From NCBI GenBank assembly GCA_046345275.1, contig JBKDJY010000004.1, forward strand, positions 1 to 25,780: a DNA stretch of 25,780 nt. The letters are read 5' to 3'. The DNA is from UBA4416 sp046345275. GTDB lineage: Bacteria > Bacteroidota > Bacteroidia > B-17B0 > Aurantibacillaceae. The first letter of the stretch is position 1; every line of letters begins with the position of its first letter. Below, in pieces: positions 16,492 to 24,381 of this stretch. Both the position numbers and the translations under genes were made by a program. A model generated the notes under the pieces. The model ran no database searches, was not told the DNA's origin, and saw nothing but the letters and a program-made list of their open reading frames with translations.

Positions 16492-17652
16492 TTAATTTAA
16501 GATAGTATCATAAAAAATTTCCAGTTTAGAAATATTATCCTTGAAATTATAATTTAATTCTACTGTTTTCCTTGCATTCTTGCCAATAACTTCTGCTAAG
16601 AATTTATTAAAGTAAACAAATCGAATTTTCTCTGATAAATCAACTACATCTCCTAACTTAAAAACAATTCCATTCTTTTCATTAGTAATAATGGACGTTA
16701 ATTCATCAATATTAGAAACAATAATTGGTAAGCCCATTGCCATTTTCTCAAGTAAAGCAAGAGGTAAGCCTTCCTTATATGAAGGAAAAATTGCAATATT
16801 TGATTTAGCAAGTAAATCTCTTGGGTTTGAAAAAGGCCCTGTAAACGTTACTGAATCTTCGCAATTTAATTCTTTGGTAAGAGCTTGGATTTTACCATTT
16901 AAACCATCAGGCCCTACCAAATAGAGATGTTTATTGTTAATATCTGGAAGCAATGCCCAGGCTTTTATTAAATCTTCATGTCCTTTAATAGTTTCTATTC
17001 TTGAGACATAAATTGCATTAAGTTTATCAAAATCTATGTGAGAATCAACAATATTAAATAAATCAACATTGACGCCATTTAATATAGTTGTTATTTTTTT
17101 ATTAGTATTTATTATTTTATTCTTGTACAAACTTTTTTCAATTTCTTTTGAAACAGCTATAACATAATAACCAGAATATAGTCTTCGAAAGATAATTGAT
17201 AGAATTTTTGATTTAACAACCCCATAATCATTTTTATTAATTCTCAATAGGTGGTCAGTGTAAACATATTTAGCATTAACTTTAAAAAACCGTTTAATTA
17301 ACAATTCCCTAGGACTTGTATGAAAATGTATAATATCAGGCTTTATTTCGTCAATTACTTTAATTATCTTATCAATATCAGAGTAAGATTTTTTATTTTT
17401 AAAAAACAATTTTAAATAACCCAAAAGTGAATAATCATTAAAAAAAACATAATTAAAATAAAAAATACGAATATTTGAATTAACACCTACAACATTTAAC
17501 ATTGTTTTATCAGCATCAAATAAACTTAAAGATATAATTGTTACTTCGTATAAATTATTATCCAAACTATTAGCACTATCGATTAGCACTTTTTCAGACC
17601 CTCCTATATTTAGAGAATTTATTATACAAACGATTTTAATTTTGTTTTTCAA
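16492..17652 (-). CDS. Glycosyltransferase family 4 enzyme
   Basis: A 386-residue retaining GT-B glycosyltransferase and the most canonical of the set. The N-terminal glycine-rich loop is NSLNIGGSEKVLID. The donor domain starts AIYVSRIETIKGHEDL. The EX7E-type loop is FPSYKEGLPLALLEKMAMGLP, with both Glu residues present. It resembles the enzymes that add sugars to undecaprenyl-linked or O-antigen chains. It lies 17 nt downstream of a methyltransferase gene in the same operon. Codon use is very AT-rich, more so than nadB or pepT. Confidence 0.9.
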   Translation of the reverse strand: MKNKIKIVCIINSLNIGGSEKVLIDSANSLDNNLYEVTIISLSLFDADKTMLNVVGVNSNIRIFYFNYVFFNDYSLLGYLKLFFKNKKSYSDIDKIIKVIDEIKPDIIHFHTSPRELLIKRFFKVNAKYVYTDHLLRINKNDYGVVKSKILSIIFRRLYSGYYVIAVSKEIEKSLYKNKIINTNKKITTILNGVNVDLFNIVDSHIDFDKLNAIYVSRIETIKGHEDLIKAWALLPDINNKHLYLVGPDGLNGKIQALTKELNCEDSVTFTGPFSNPRDLLAKSNIAIFPSYKEGLPLALLEKMAMGLPIIVSNIDELTSIITNEKNGIVFKLGDVVDLSEKIRFVYFNKFLAEVIGKNARKTVELNYNFKDNISKLEIFYDTILN

Positions 17653-17669
17653 ACCTTTGATAATTAATG

Positions 17670-18593
17670 TTACTTTTCATAAATAGCTATTATGGTATGC
17701 CCTAAACTTGATTTTTGAGTCAATCTATAAAAAGGTTTAATAAAAACATTCAATTTAAAATACCAAAACAATTTTGCAAAAAAAGTATAATTATTAAAAA
17801 TTCTTGCAATTTCATTGTATAATAATACATCAATATGATTTTCCTGTATTGGCTCTTTTAAGATTTCACATAACTTTAAATTAAAAATTTCTTGTAATTT
17901 ATACAGTGATTGTTCGTTAAATAAATTAACGTGGTGTGGTGGCATATTAAGATATTTACTAGGATGTGAATTATTTTTCATAAAACTAGCATCATTGTTT
18001 GGCACTGCGACAATTAAACGCCCACCCTTTTTTAATGCTTTCAATGAATCTTGAATTATTAAATTAATATCTGAAATATGTTCTAAAACCTGAAAAGAAC
18101 ACACAATGTCATACTTTTCTACGTTATATGTTTTTGAAACGTGATTAGCTAAAGTTTCACTAATTAAATTAATTCTTTTCAATTTAGCCTTCTCTATTGC
18201 TGCTAAATTTAATTCCAATCCAGTATAACTTATTTTTTTTTGAGAAGTTAAATTGTTGAGAAAAACACCATCTCCTGAACCGATTTCTAAAATAGAAGTT
18301 TCTTCTTTTATTCTATTAATTATTTCTTTATGTTCCCATCTATTAACATTATAATACCAATTATTTAATGATAATTGTTCGTAGAAATCAGAATTCCCAT
18401 CTAAATTTAATGGATAAAAAAATTCTAGAGATGTCAAAGGACATTTGCAAAGATATATTTGGTTTAAGTTTTTAAAATTATTCGACACATCAATATTATA
18501 CATTTTCATATAGCCTGATATTATATATTCTGTATTTATTGCATAAACAATTACAGCTTCTACCGAGGCGCTAAATGGAGAATTTACTTTCAT
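17670..18593 (-). CDS. Class I SAM-dependent methyltransferase with N-terminal Cys motif
   Basis: A 307-residue methyltransferase. The N-terminal part contains YLCKCPLTSLEFFYP at about residues 47-61 followed by FYEQL. This is a pattern known from sugar-modifying methyltransferases of polysaccharide loci, although a complete four-Cys zinc site is not present. The Rossmann domain has motif I EIGSGDG at 103-109 and YDIVCSFQVLEH as post-motif strand. It comes directly after the Wzt-like ATPase gene (13-nt gap), a setting where chain-terminating or cap-modifying enzymes are common. That role is an inference from position. Confidence 0.88.
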   Translation of the reverse strand: MKVNSPFSASVEAVIVYAINTEYIISGYMKMYNIDVSNNFKNLNQIYLCKCPLTSLEFFYPLNLDGNSDFYEQLSLNNWYYNVNRWEHKEIINRIKEETSILEIGSGDGVFLNNLTSQKKISYTGLELNLAAIEKAKLKRINLISETLANHVSKTYNVEKYDIVCSFQVLEHISDINLIIQDSLKALKKGGRLIVAVPNNDASFMKNNSHPSKYLNMPPHHVNLFNEQSLYKLQEIFNLKLCEILKEPIQENHIDVLLYNEIARIFNNYTFFAKLFWYFKLNVFIKPFYRLTQKSSLGHTIIAIYEK

Positions 18594-18606
18594 GGTATTT
18601 TATTAA

Positions 18607-19821
18607 TTAAATAGAATCCAATCTCCATTTAACCTTTTTATAAAAAATTTTATTTATTTCTAATTTAGGGAATTCAGGAGCTCCATTATTAGGATCTTTA
18701 TCTATTTTTAAGACAAAACAATCTTTCAAAATTTCAAAATCAACATGTTCATTACCAAAATAAACATCAACTAAATAATCGCCATGTATCAAATTAATTT
18801 CAGGAAACTCAACTTCGAAAAAACCTTTATTAATTTTACTACTCATTATGTTTCCTAAATAATGCTTATTATTTATTCCAATCATAGCATTCCCTAAAAA
18901 ATCTTTAATTACAAGTCCAATAATAGGATAAGTTAAATCAACCTTAGTATTAAAATATATTTTCAACTTAAGATCACTATTCATACAAACTGAATCACAT
19001 AATTTATTTCCTGAGTACAAATTTATTTTGAAAATACTTTTTCCTTTAATAATTAATTCGCCATTGTTAAAGCAATTAATCTCAGAAAATTCATTTGTAT
19101 ATCCTTTAATAACATCATCAATATTGGAAATATTAGAAACAATTCCTTTACTAATTAAAACACCTTTTGTGCATAACTGCTTTACAGCCCCCATATTATG
19201 GCTCACAAACAAAATTGTCCTGCCGCTTTTACTTACGTCATCCATTTTTCCCATGCACTTTTTTTGAAACTCTGCGTCTCCAACAACTAATACCTCATCA
19301 ATAATCAAAACTTCATTTTCTAAAAAAGCAGCAACTGCAAAAGCTAACCTTAATTGCATCCCACTGCTATAATGTTTTAAAGGAGTATCTATAAATTTTT
19401 CTATCCCCGCAAAATCAACAATCGCATCAAAATTTTTAAGAATTTCTGCTCTGTGCATGCCCAAAATACTGCCATTCATAAATATGTTTTCTCTGCCTGA
19501 AAGTTCGGGATGGAAACCTGTACCAACTTCTAATAAAGAAGCGATTCTTCCACGACAAATAATTTTACCACTCGTAGGTGGTGTTATTTTTGATAATATT
19601 TTTAGCAATGTTGATTTACCTGCCCCATTTTTTCCTATAATTCCAACCGTATCTCCTTCTTCGACCTTAAAACTGACATCTTTTAAGGCCCAAAAATCTT
19701 CTGTTGTTTTTTTAGATTTAAAAATATTAGACAACGAATCACGCAAACTCAAATAAGGTTGCTGTTCATGATTAATCTTAAACTTTTTGCTGATGTGTTG
19801 TATGTCGAGGATGGGTTTCAA
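18607..19821 (-). CDS. Polysaccharide ABC transporter ATPase with Wzt-like C-terminal domain
   Basis: The ATPase subunit of an ABC-2 exporter for surface polysaccharide, 404 residues. Walker A GKNGAGKST is at 63-71, TGFHPELSGRENI at 101-113 is typical of the polysaccharide-export subfamily, the signature YSSGMQ is at 151-156, Walker B VLIIDE at 171-176, and the switch His at 208. Residues about 255-400 form an extra beta-rich domain resembling Wzt-C (YPIIGLVIKDFLGN, then EVEFPEINLIHGDYLVDVYF). In known systems this domain binds the modified non-reducing end of the finished glycan. The partner is the permease encoded at 20838-21656, from which this gene is separated by two toxin-antitoxin-like genes. 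It starts 2 nt after the upstream stop codon. Confidence 0.93.
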   Translation of the reverse strand: MKPILDIQHISKKFKINHEQQPYLSLRDSLSNIFKSKKTTEDFWALKDVSFKVEEGDTVGIIGKNGAGKSTLLKILSKITPPTSGKIICRGRIASLLEVGTGFHPELSGRENIFMNGSILGMHRAEILKNFDAIVDFAGIEKFIDTPLKHYSSGMQLRLAFAVAAFLENEVLIIDEVLVVGDAEFQKKCMGKMDDVSKSGRTILFVSHNMGAVKQLCTKGVLISKGIVSNISNIDDVIKGYTNEFSEINCFNNGELIIKGKSIFKINLYSGNKLCDSVCMNSDLKLKIYFNTKVDLTYPIIGLVIKDFLGNAMIGINNKHYLGNIMSSKINKGFFEVEFPEINLIHGDYLVDVYFGNEHVDFEILKDCFVLKIDKDPNNGAPEFPKLEINKIFYKKVKWRLDSI

Positions 19822-19823
19822 TC

Positions 19824-20477
19824 TTATGAATTGTTATTTAAATAATCAAAAACATTTTTTTTCAAATTCAATTTAATCTTATCATCTGTTGGAGGATTAT
19901 CTGTTAAATAGATAACATCTTCTTCATAACTAACATCTTCATAATACGTCAGTTGTTCTAAAAATATTCTATCATTAAAAACAGTGGAAGTTTCTGAATT
20001 AAACAATAATTTAGTTTTATTAATAATTTCAATTAACGAAATTCCACTATTTAAAATAAAATATAAATCAACATAATCTTTCCATTTTGCCCTTCTTCCA
20101 AGAGCAAAAGCTTTCATTGCAGCTAGAGTTAATAAATCTGGCATTTTAATTTTTTCAATAATAGTTGAAGAATCAATTTTATAAGGGTAATTGAAAAATG
20201 TAATCTTTACACCATTCAAAATAAAATGTGACTGGTCTTTTAATTCACGTAATTTACTTATGGGGAAGTTGTTTATTTTTTGAATTTCATCAAATGTTTT
20301 AAATTGATTTTTGTTTTTAAATGTAAATAAATCAAAGTCAATAGACTCTCTGTGTCCTAATAATAATGCGATAGCAGTGCCACCAACTAAAACATAATCT
20401 TTATAAAAATGTTTCAAAATTGGTAATATATCTTTTTGTTCTTTAGAGAGTATGTTTAAGTAAACCTTTTGATTCAA
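19824..20477 (-). CDS. AbiEii/AbiGii-type nucleotidyltransferase, putative toxin
   Basis: A 217-residue protein with the DNA polymerase-beta-like nucleotidyltransferase signature of the AbiEii family. Gly32-Gly33 lie in YVLVGGTAIALLLGHR, Asp47 and Asp49 in ESIDFDLF, and a later helix reads AMKAFALGRR followed by KWKDYVDLYFIL. Family members act as toxins of type IV toxin-antitoxin or abortive-infection pairs by transferring nucleotides; the tRNA acceptor end is a known target for some. All catalytic residues I can locate are present, so it looks intact. It overlaps the preceding small gene by 35 nt and is followed 2 nt later by the ABC ATPase gene, so it sits inside the exporter operon. The toxin role is inferred from family and pairing. 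Confidence 0.85.
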   Translation of the reverse strand: MNQKVYLNILSKEQKDILPILKHFYKDYVLVGGTAIALLLGHRESIDFDLFTFKNKNQFKTFDEIQKINNFPISKLRELKDQSHFILNGVKITFFNYPYKIDSSTIIEKIKMPDLLTLAAMKAFALGRRAKWKDYVDLYFILNSGISLIEIINKTKLLFNSETSTVFNDRIFLEQLTYYEDVSYEEDVIYLTDNPPTDDKIKLNLKKNVFDYLNNNS

Positions 20478-20736
20478 AATATTGTCCGAATAAATTTAAT
20501 GTTGATTTAAAATAATTTTGTCTTTTGTTTTCTTTTACTTTTATAATATTTTTTTCTACGATCGAAGCTACTTTTTGTTCTCCAACTATTTGTATTAATT
20601 CTTTTATTTGTCTAAGATCCGCATAACTCAATATAAATTCAACAAGCACCTCATCGCTAATGGCATGTAATTTGTCTTTTTTAATGTACCAAAACAATAC
20701 TGCATTTTCATCTATAAATTGTTCTCGTGTTTTCAT
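20443..20736 (-). CDS. Small putative antitoxin partner of the AbiEii-like protein
   Basis: A 97-residue protein starting MKTREQFIDENAVLFWYIKK, mostly helical, acidic in the first half and Lys-rich towards the end. No winged-helix DNA-binding motif typical of AbiEi is evident, and it is much shorter than a usual AbiEi. Small genes of this sort commonly precede AbiEii-like genes in Bacteroidota, and the 35-nt overlap indicates translational coupling. I therefore call it the likely partner, but its antitoxin role is an inference. A 12-bp palindrome lies about 36 nt upstream of its start codon and could be its control site. Confidence 0.7.
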   Translation of the reverse strand: MKTREQFIDENAVLFWYIKKDKLHAISDEVLVEFILSYADLRQIKELIQIVGEQKVASIVEKNIIKVKENKRQNYFKSTLNLFGQYFESKGLLKHTL

Positions 20737-20771
20737 CTGTCTAAATTATTGTTTTTTTATTTGTCAGTTGG

Positions 20772-20821
20772 AATACCCAGTTTAGTCATTTGTGTTGGTG
20801 CTTGAAGCAAACATGGGTATT
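20772..20821. repeat. Imperfect palindrome between the permease gene and the toxin-antitoxin-like pair
   Basis: AATACCCAGTTT (20772-20783) pairs with AAACATGGGTATT (20809-20821) with one bulged A at 20813, giving 12 bp. The 25-nt loop holds a second small hairpin, GCTTGAAGC. No T run follows on the minus strand, so it is a poor terminator. It may be an operator, an attenuator or an mRNA-processing structure. Confidence 0.6.
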
Positions 20822-20837
20822 TCATAATAAAATTAAT

Positions 20838-21656
20838 TTAAGCTAAATCAGCAAAATAACTTTCAGTACTTCTAAAATAAACAATTCCTAAAATAAATAA
20901 AACCAATGAGCTTGCTAAACTGATTAAAACGGTATTGATATTAACCGAATAGCCTAAAAATATACTTCTCATGAGTTCTAAAGCGCCACTCATTGGGTTT
21001 AGTTTTAATATCAACTGCACTGTTGGGTTTGTTGAAATATTTATTGGATACAATACCGGGGTTAAAAACAACAGCCCTTGAACCAAAAATGGAATGATAT
21101 ATCTTACATCTCTATATTTAATATTTAACGCCGCTAATAAAGTTCCAACGCCCATGGCGGATAAACAAGTGATGAGAATGCTTAATGGTAAAAATAAAAT
21201 AGAAACATAATTAATACCAACTTTATAAAAAATTAAAAATAGGATAAATATGATAAGAGCCATAAAAAAATCAACTAAGGCTACAAGTATTGAAGAAATG
21301 GGAATAATTAATCGAGGGAAATAAATTTTCTTGATAATATTGGCATTATTTACCATACTATTGGCGGCATTACTCATTCCGCCACTAAAAATACCCCATA
21401 GCAACATCCCACTTAGCGCAAAAACTGGATAGGGAATTGGTAATTGTGTTTTTTGAGAAATGGAATCTCCTAAAAACAAAGCGAAAACAACTGTCATAAA
21501 AAGAGGTTGTAAAAACGCCCATAAAAAGCCCAAAACAGTTTGCTTGTATTTAACTTTCACATCTCGCCATGTAAAAAAATAAAATAATTCACGGTATTCC
21601 CACAATTCTTTTAATCCTAAACTAAATTTATTTTGTGGTTTTATTTCAAACTCCAT
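20838..21656 (-). CDS. ABC-2 type polysaccharide export permease
   Basis: A 272-residue inner-membrane permease with six predicted membrane segments and an amphipathic N-terminal start (ELWEYRELFYFFTWRDVKVKYKQT). That start is the hallmark of the Wzm/TagG/KpsM group, with VLGFLWAFLQPLFM leading into helix 1. The loop NIIKKIYFPRLIIPISS and the segment NIKYRDVRYIIPFLVQGLLFLTPVLYP are also family-typical. It forms the channel for glycan export with the ATPase encoded at 18607-19821. It is the first gene of the operon. Only 23 nt separate its start from the rdgB start on the other strand. Confidence 0.93.
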   Translation of the reverse strand: MEFEIKPQNKFSLGLKELWEYRELFYFFTWRDVKVKYKQTVLGFLWAFLQPLFMTVVFALFLGDSISQKTQLPIPYPVFALSGMLLWGIFSGGMSNAANSMVNNANIIKKIYFPRLIIPISSILVALVDFFMALIIFILFLIFYKVGINYVSILFLPLSILITCLSAMGVGTLLAALNIKYRDVRYIIPFLVQGLLFLTPVLYPINISTNPTVQLILKLNPMSGALELMRSIFLGYSVNINTVLISLASSLVLFILGIVYFRSTESYFADLA

Positions 21657-21679
21657 ATACCTACTTTTACAAAAAAAAC

Positions 21680-22255
21680 ATGCAGCTTATATTTGCCACT
21701 CATAACAAAAATAAGATAATAGAAATAAAAAGCCTAGTAAACGGCCATATAAATTTATTAAGCTTAAATGATATTCATTTTACGGATGAAATTAATGAAA
21801 CCGCTAAAAGCCTTGAAGGAAATGCTTTGTTGAAAGCCCAAACAATTTATCGAGAAACCAAGATCAATTGCTTTGCTGATGATAGTGGTCTTTTGGTTGA
21901 CGCACTTAATGGAGAACCTGGCGTTTATAGTGCTAGGTACGCAGGTAAGGAAAAAAATGATGAAGCTAATATGGTTAAAATTCTAAATCATCTAAAGGGC
22001 ATCGAAAACCGAAAGGCACAATTTAAAACAGTTTTAGCCCTTATCATTGATGGCAAAGAACACATCTTTGAAGGAACCATTGATGGTGTTATTACAACCA
22101 AAAAAAAAGGAATCAACGGCTTTGGCTATGATCCAATCTTTTTACCTAATGGCCATGAAAAAACATTTGCAGAAATGACTTTAGCAGAAAAATCAAAAAT
22201 TTCACACAGAGCAATTGCTTTAAAGAAAATGACGGACTTTATAAATTCTATTTAG
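21680..22255 (+). CDS. rdgB: RdgB/HAM1-family XTP/dITP pyrophosphatase
   Basis: Hydrolyses non-canonical purine nucleoside triphosphates (dITP, XTP, ITP) to monophosphates and keeps them out of DNA and RNA. The 191-residue protein shows all family blocks: FATHNKNKI at residues 5-13, FADDSGL at 65-71 with catalytic Asp residues, GVYSARYAG at 81-89, GFGYDPIF in the C-terminal third and SHRAIA near the end. The start chosen is the ATG at 21680, because MQLIFATHNK is the canonical beginning. An upstream in-frame ATG at 21635 would add 15 residues and run into the divergent permease gene. It ends 3 nt from the stop of the convergent asnB. Confidence 0.95.
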   Translation: MQLIFATHNKNKIIEIKSLVNGHINLLSLNDIHFTDEINETAKSLEGNALLKAQTIYRETKINCFADDSGLLVDALNGEPGVYSARYAGKEKNDEANMVKILNHLKGIENRKAQFKTVLALIIDGKEHIFEGTIDGVITTKKKGINGFGYDPIFLPNGHEKTFAEMTLAEKSKISHRAIALKKMTDFINSI

Positions 22256-22258
22256 CAG

Positions 22259-24163
22259 TTACTCTATCCATTTCTCATACCACATCTGAAACATCAGCAA
22301 ATACCAAATTTTTAAACCAAACTCTTTTTTTCCACTGTAAAAATCATTTTTAATTTTTTGCACAAATGCAACATCAAAGATATTTTGATGACTTATTTTT
22401 TCATCGTTCAAATAATGGAATACTTTATTTTTTAAATCTGTCATCAACCAAGTTTCAATTGGAATTGCAAAGCCCATTTTCGGTCTGTCCATCATTTTCT
22501 TTGGGATGTATTGATGAACAATTTCTTTTAAAATATATTTTTTAGTGCCTTTAAAGTATTTAAAATCATCTGGTAATTGTGCTGCCCATTCAATTAGTCG
22601 ATGATCTAAAAAAGGTTCTCTGCCTTCTAAACTTACAGTCATTGAAGCTCTGTCAACTTTTTGTAAGATGTCATCTATCAAATATGTTTGATAATCTATC
22701 GCCATCATATAAGACAATGATGTTTTATACTCATCCTTTAGATCATCACTTAAATAAGCTGTTTGCAAGGTTTCAAAATCTTCCTTTAATATTTTTTTTA
22801 ATTGAACTTCATCATACTGTCTACTCAAACTAAGCATCATATTTTTAGGGGAAGGGTTTTTCAAAAGCAATTTCAGCTTTTCATAACGGTTATAAAAATT
22901 ATAGCTATTTTTCAAGATAGGAACATTATTTGCAGAAATTAAATTCATCGCTTGTGAAAATCCTCTTCTTATAAACGAAGGAATACTATTGAGTGTCTGG
23001 CCATATTTGATCAGATAATCGTAACGATTATATCCTGCAAAAATCTCATCTCCCGCATCAGCGCTTAAGGCAACAGTTACTTGCTTGCGGGCCATTTTAC
23101 AAACTAAAGTTGTTGGTATGGCGCTACTATCAGCAAAAGGTTCGTCATAATAATACGGTAACTCATCAATTAATTTTAAAGCTTCTTGTTGAGTACACTC
23201 ATATTCATGATGATCTGTGCCTAAATGCTTGGCAACTTCTTTTGCAAAAGGAGCCTCGTTTAGTCCAATGTCAGGAACGGCAATGGTAAATGTTTTTAAT
23301 TTTTCAACTCTATTTTTTTGAAGAATCGCTGTAAGGCAAGCGCTATCATAACCACCGCTTAAAAACACACCAACTGGCACATCTGAAACCATGCGGTAAT
23401 CAAAGGCTGATTGCAAGATTTTTTCTGTTTCATCCTTCGCTTCCTGAAATGAAATATTTAATTTAGGTTTATTATATGCATCATAAACATCCCAGTATTT
23501 ATAAATATCAAAAGATGAATGACCTATATTAAACTTTAAATAATGGCCAGGTTTTAATTTGTAAGAATGATTGAAAATACAATGTGGTGTGGGAACATTT
23601 CCATATTGAATAAAAGCCGCAACTGCATGTATATTTATTTCCTTTTTAAAATGAGGATGCTGATGAAAAGCTTTTAATTCAGAAGCAAATAAAAATATGC
23701 CTTCGTGCCAATAATAAAAAAAAGGTTTAATCCCTGCCCGATCTCTAACAAAATAAACTTCTTCTTTTTTAGTGTCATAAATTACAAAGGCAAACATGCC
23801 AATAAATTTTTGAATGCATGAAATTCCCCATTCTTCAAAGGCGTGTAAAATTACTTCGGTATCAGATTGCCCTACAAATGAATGTTTTAATTCAATAAGT
23901 TCAGTTTTTATTTCTCTAAAATTATAGACTTCGCCGTTATAGGTCATCCATAAATGCTTAAATTGCATAGGCTGGCTACCTGTTTCCGTTAAATCGATAA
24001 TGGATAAACGTCTGTGTCCTAAACCAACTTGATTGCTCTCTGACTCAAAAAATTGGTACCCTGAACCATCAGGCCCTCTGTGAGAAAGAGTATCCGTCAT
24101 TGATTTTAAAATCTCTTGCGAAGATTTTTTATTGAAATCTATGAAGCCTGAAATACCGCACAT
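22259..24163 (-). CDS. asnB: Asparagine synthase (glutamine-hydrolysing), long form
   Basis: Converts aspartate, ATP and glutamine to asparagine. The mature protein starts with Cys2 (MCGISGF), the glutaminase nucleophile, so I place the start at the ATG at 24163 and not at the upstream ATG at 24244, which would bury the Cys. Glutaminase residues are Arg51 in GHRRLSIIDL, Asn76-Gly77-Glu78 in MTYNGEVYNF and Asp101. The synthetase domain has the PP-loop SGGYDS at 269-274. A leader promoter between the two ATG codons supports the shorter form. At 634 residues it is the long type also found in polysaccharide loci, where homologues amidate uronic acids, so a role in sugar amidation is a realistic alternative. 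The PP-loop Tyr, where Leu is common in AsnB, fits but does not prove that. Confidence 0.9.
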   Translation of the reverse strand: MCGISGFIDFNKKSSQEILKSMTDTLSHRGPDGSGYQFFESESNQVGLGHRRLSIIDLTETGSQPMQFKHLWMTYNGEVYNFREIKTELIELKHSFVGQSDTEVILHAFEEWGISCIQKFIGMFAFVIYDTKKEEVYFVRDRAGIKPFFYYWHEGIFLFASELKAFHQHPHFKKEINIHAVAAFIQYGNVPTPHCIFNHSYKLKPGHYLKFNIGHSSFDIYKYWDVYDAYNKPKLNISFQEAKDETEKILQSAFDYRMVSDVPVGVFLSGGYDSACLTAILQKNRVEKLKTFTIAVPDIGLNEAPFAKEVAKHLGTDHHEYECTQQEALKLIDELPYYYDEPFADSSAIPTTLVCKMARKQVTVALSADAGDEIFAGYNRYDYLIKYGQTLNSIPSFIRRGFSQAMNLISANNVPILKNSYNFYNRYEKLKLLLKNPSPKNMMLSLSRQYDEVQLKKILKEDFETLQTAYLSDDLKDEYKTSLSYMMAIDYQTYLIDDILQKVDRASMTVSLEGREPFLDHRLIEWAAQLPDDFKYFKGTKKYILKEIVHQYIPKKMMDRPKMGFAIPIETWLMTDLKNKVFHYLNDEKISHQNIFDVAFVQKIKNDFYSGKKEFGLKIWYLLMFQMWYEKWIE

Positions 24164-24221
24164 AATCTTTTGCTTAGCAATTTCTAAATTAATTAAAAAA
24201 TGTGATTGTTTTAATTTAAAG

Positions 24222-24229
24222 CAAACATA
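24222..24229 (-). promoter_or_regulatory. -7 element of the asnB promoter
   Basis: On the minus strand TATGTTTG is an exact TAnnTTTG match, about 59 nt before the ATG at 24163. It lies inside the 27-codon upstream extension of the asnB frame, so the longer start would not be in the transcript. A good TTTG -33 element is not seen at the expected spacing. Confidence 0.5.
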
Positions 24230-24381
24230 AATTGATTTGTCCAATTACCTGAAACAACAAAAAAGTTATGCTTTCTATTTCAAAACTTTACTTAAACAAA
24301 AAAACATCGCTATTTTCAAAGCATTGTTTTCAATTTTAATTTAAAAAACGGTAGATTTATCAATCAAATTTAACTTCAACC

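Noticed and set aside
20772..20821. Palindrome as an intrinsic terminator of the permease gene
   Set aside because: No T-rich run follows on the minus strand, and the genes downstream run in the same direction at close spacing.
21635..21679. 15-codon extension of rdgB
   Set aside because: The canonical family N-terminus begins at MQLIFATHNK, and the extension overlaps the divergent permease gene.
24164..24244. 27-codon N-terminal extension of asnB
   Set aside because: It would place the essential Cys away from the N-terminus, and it contains the putative promoter.
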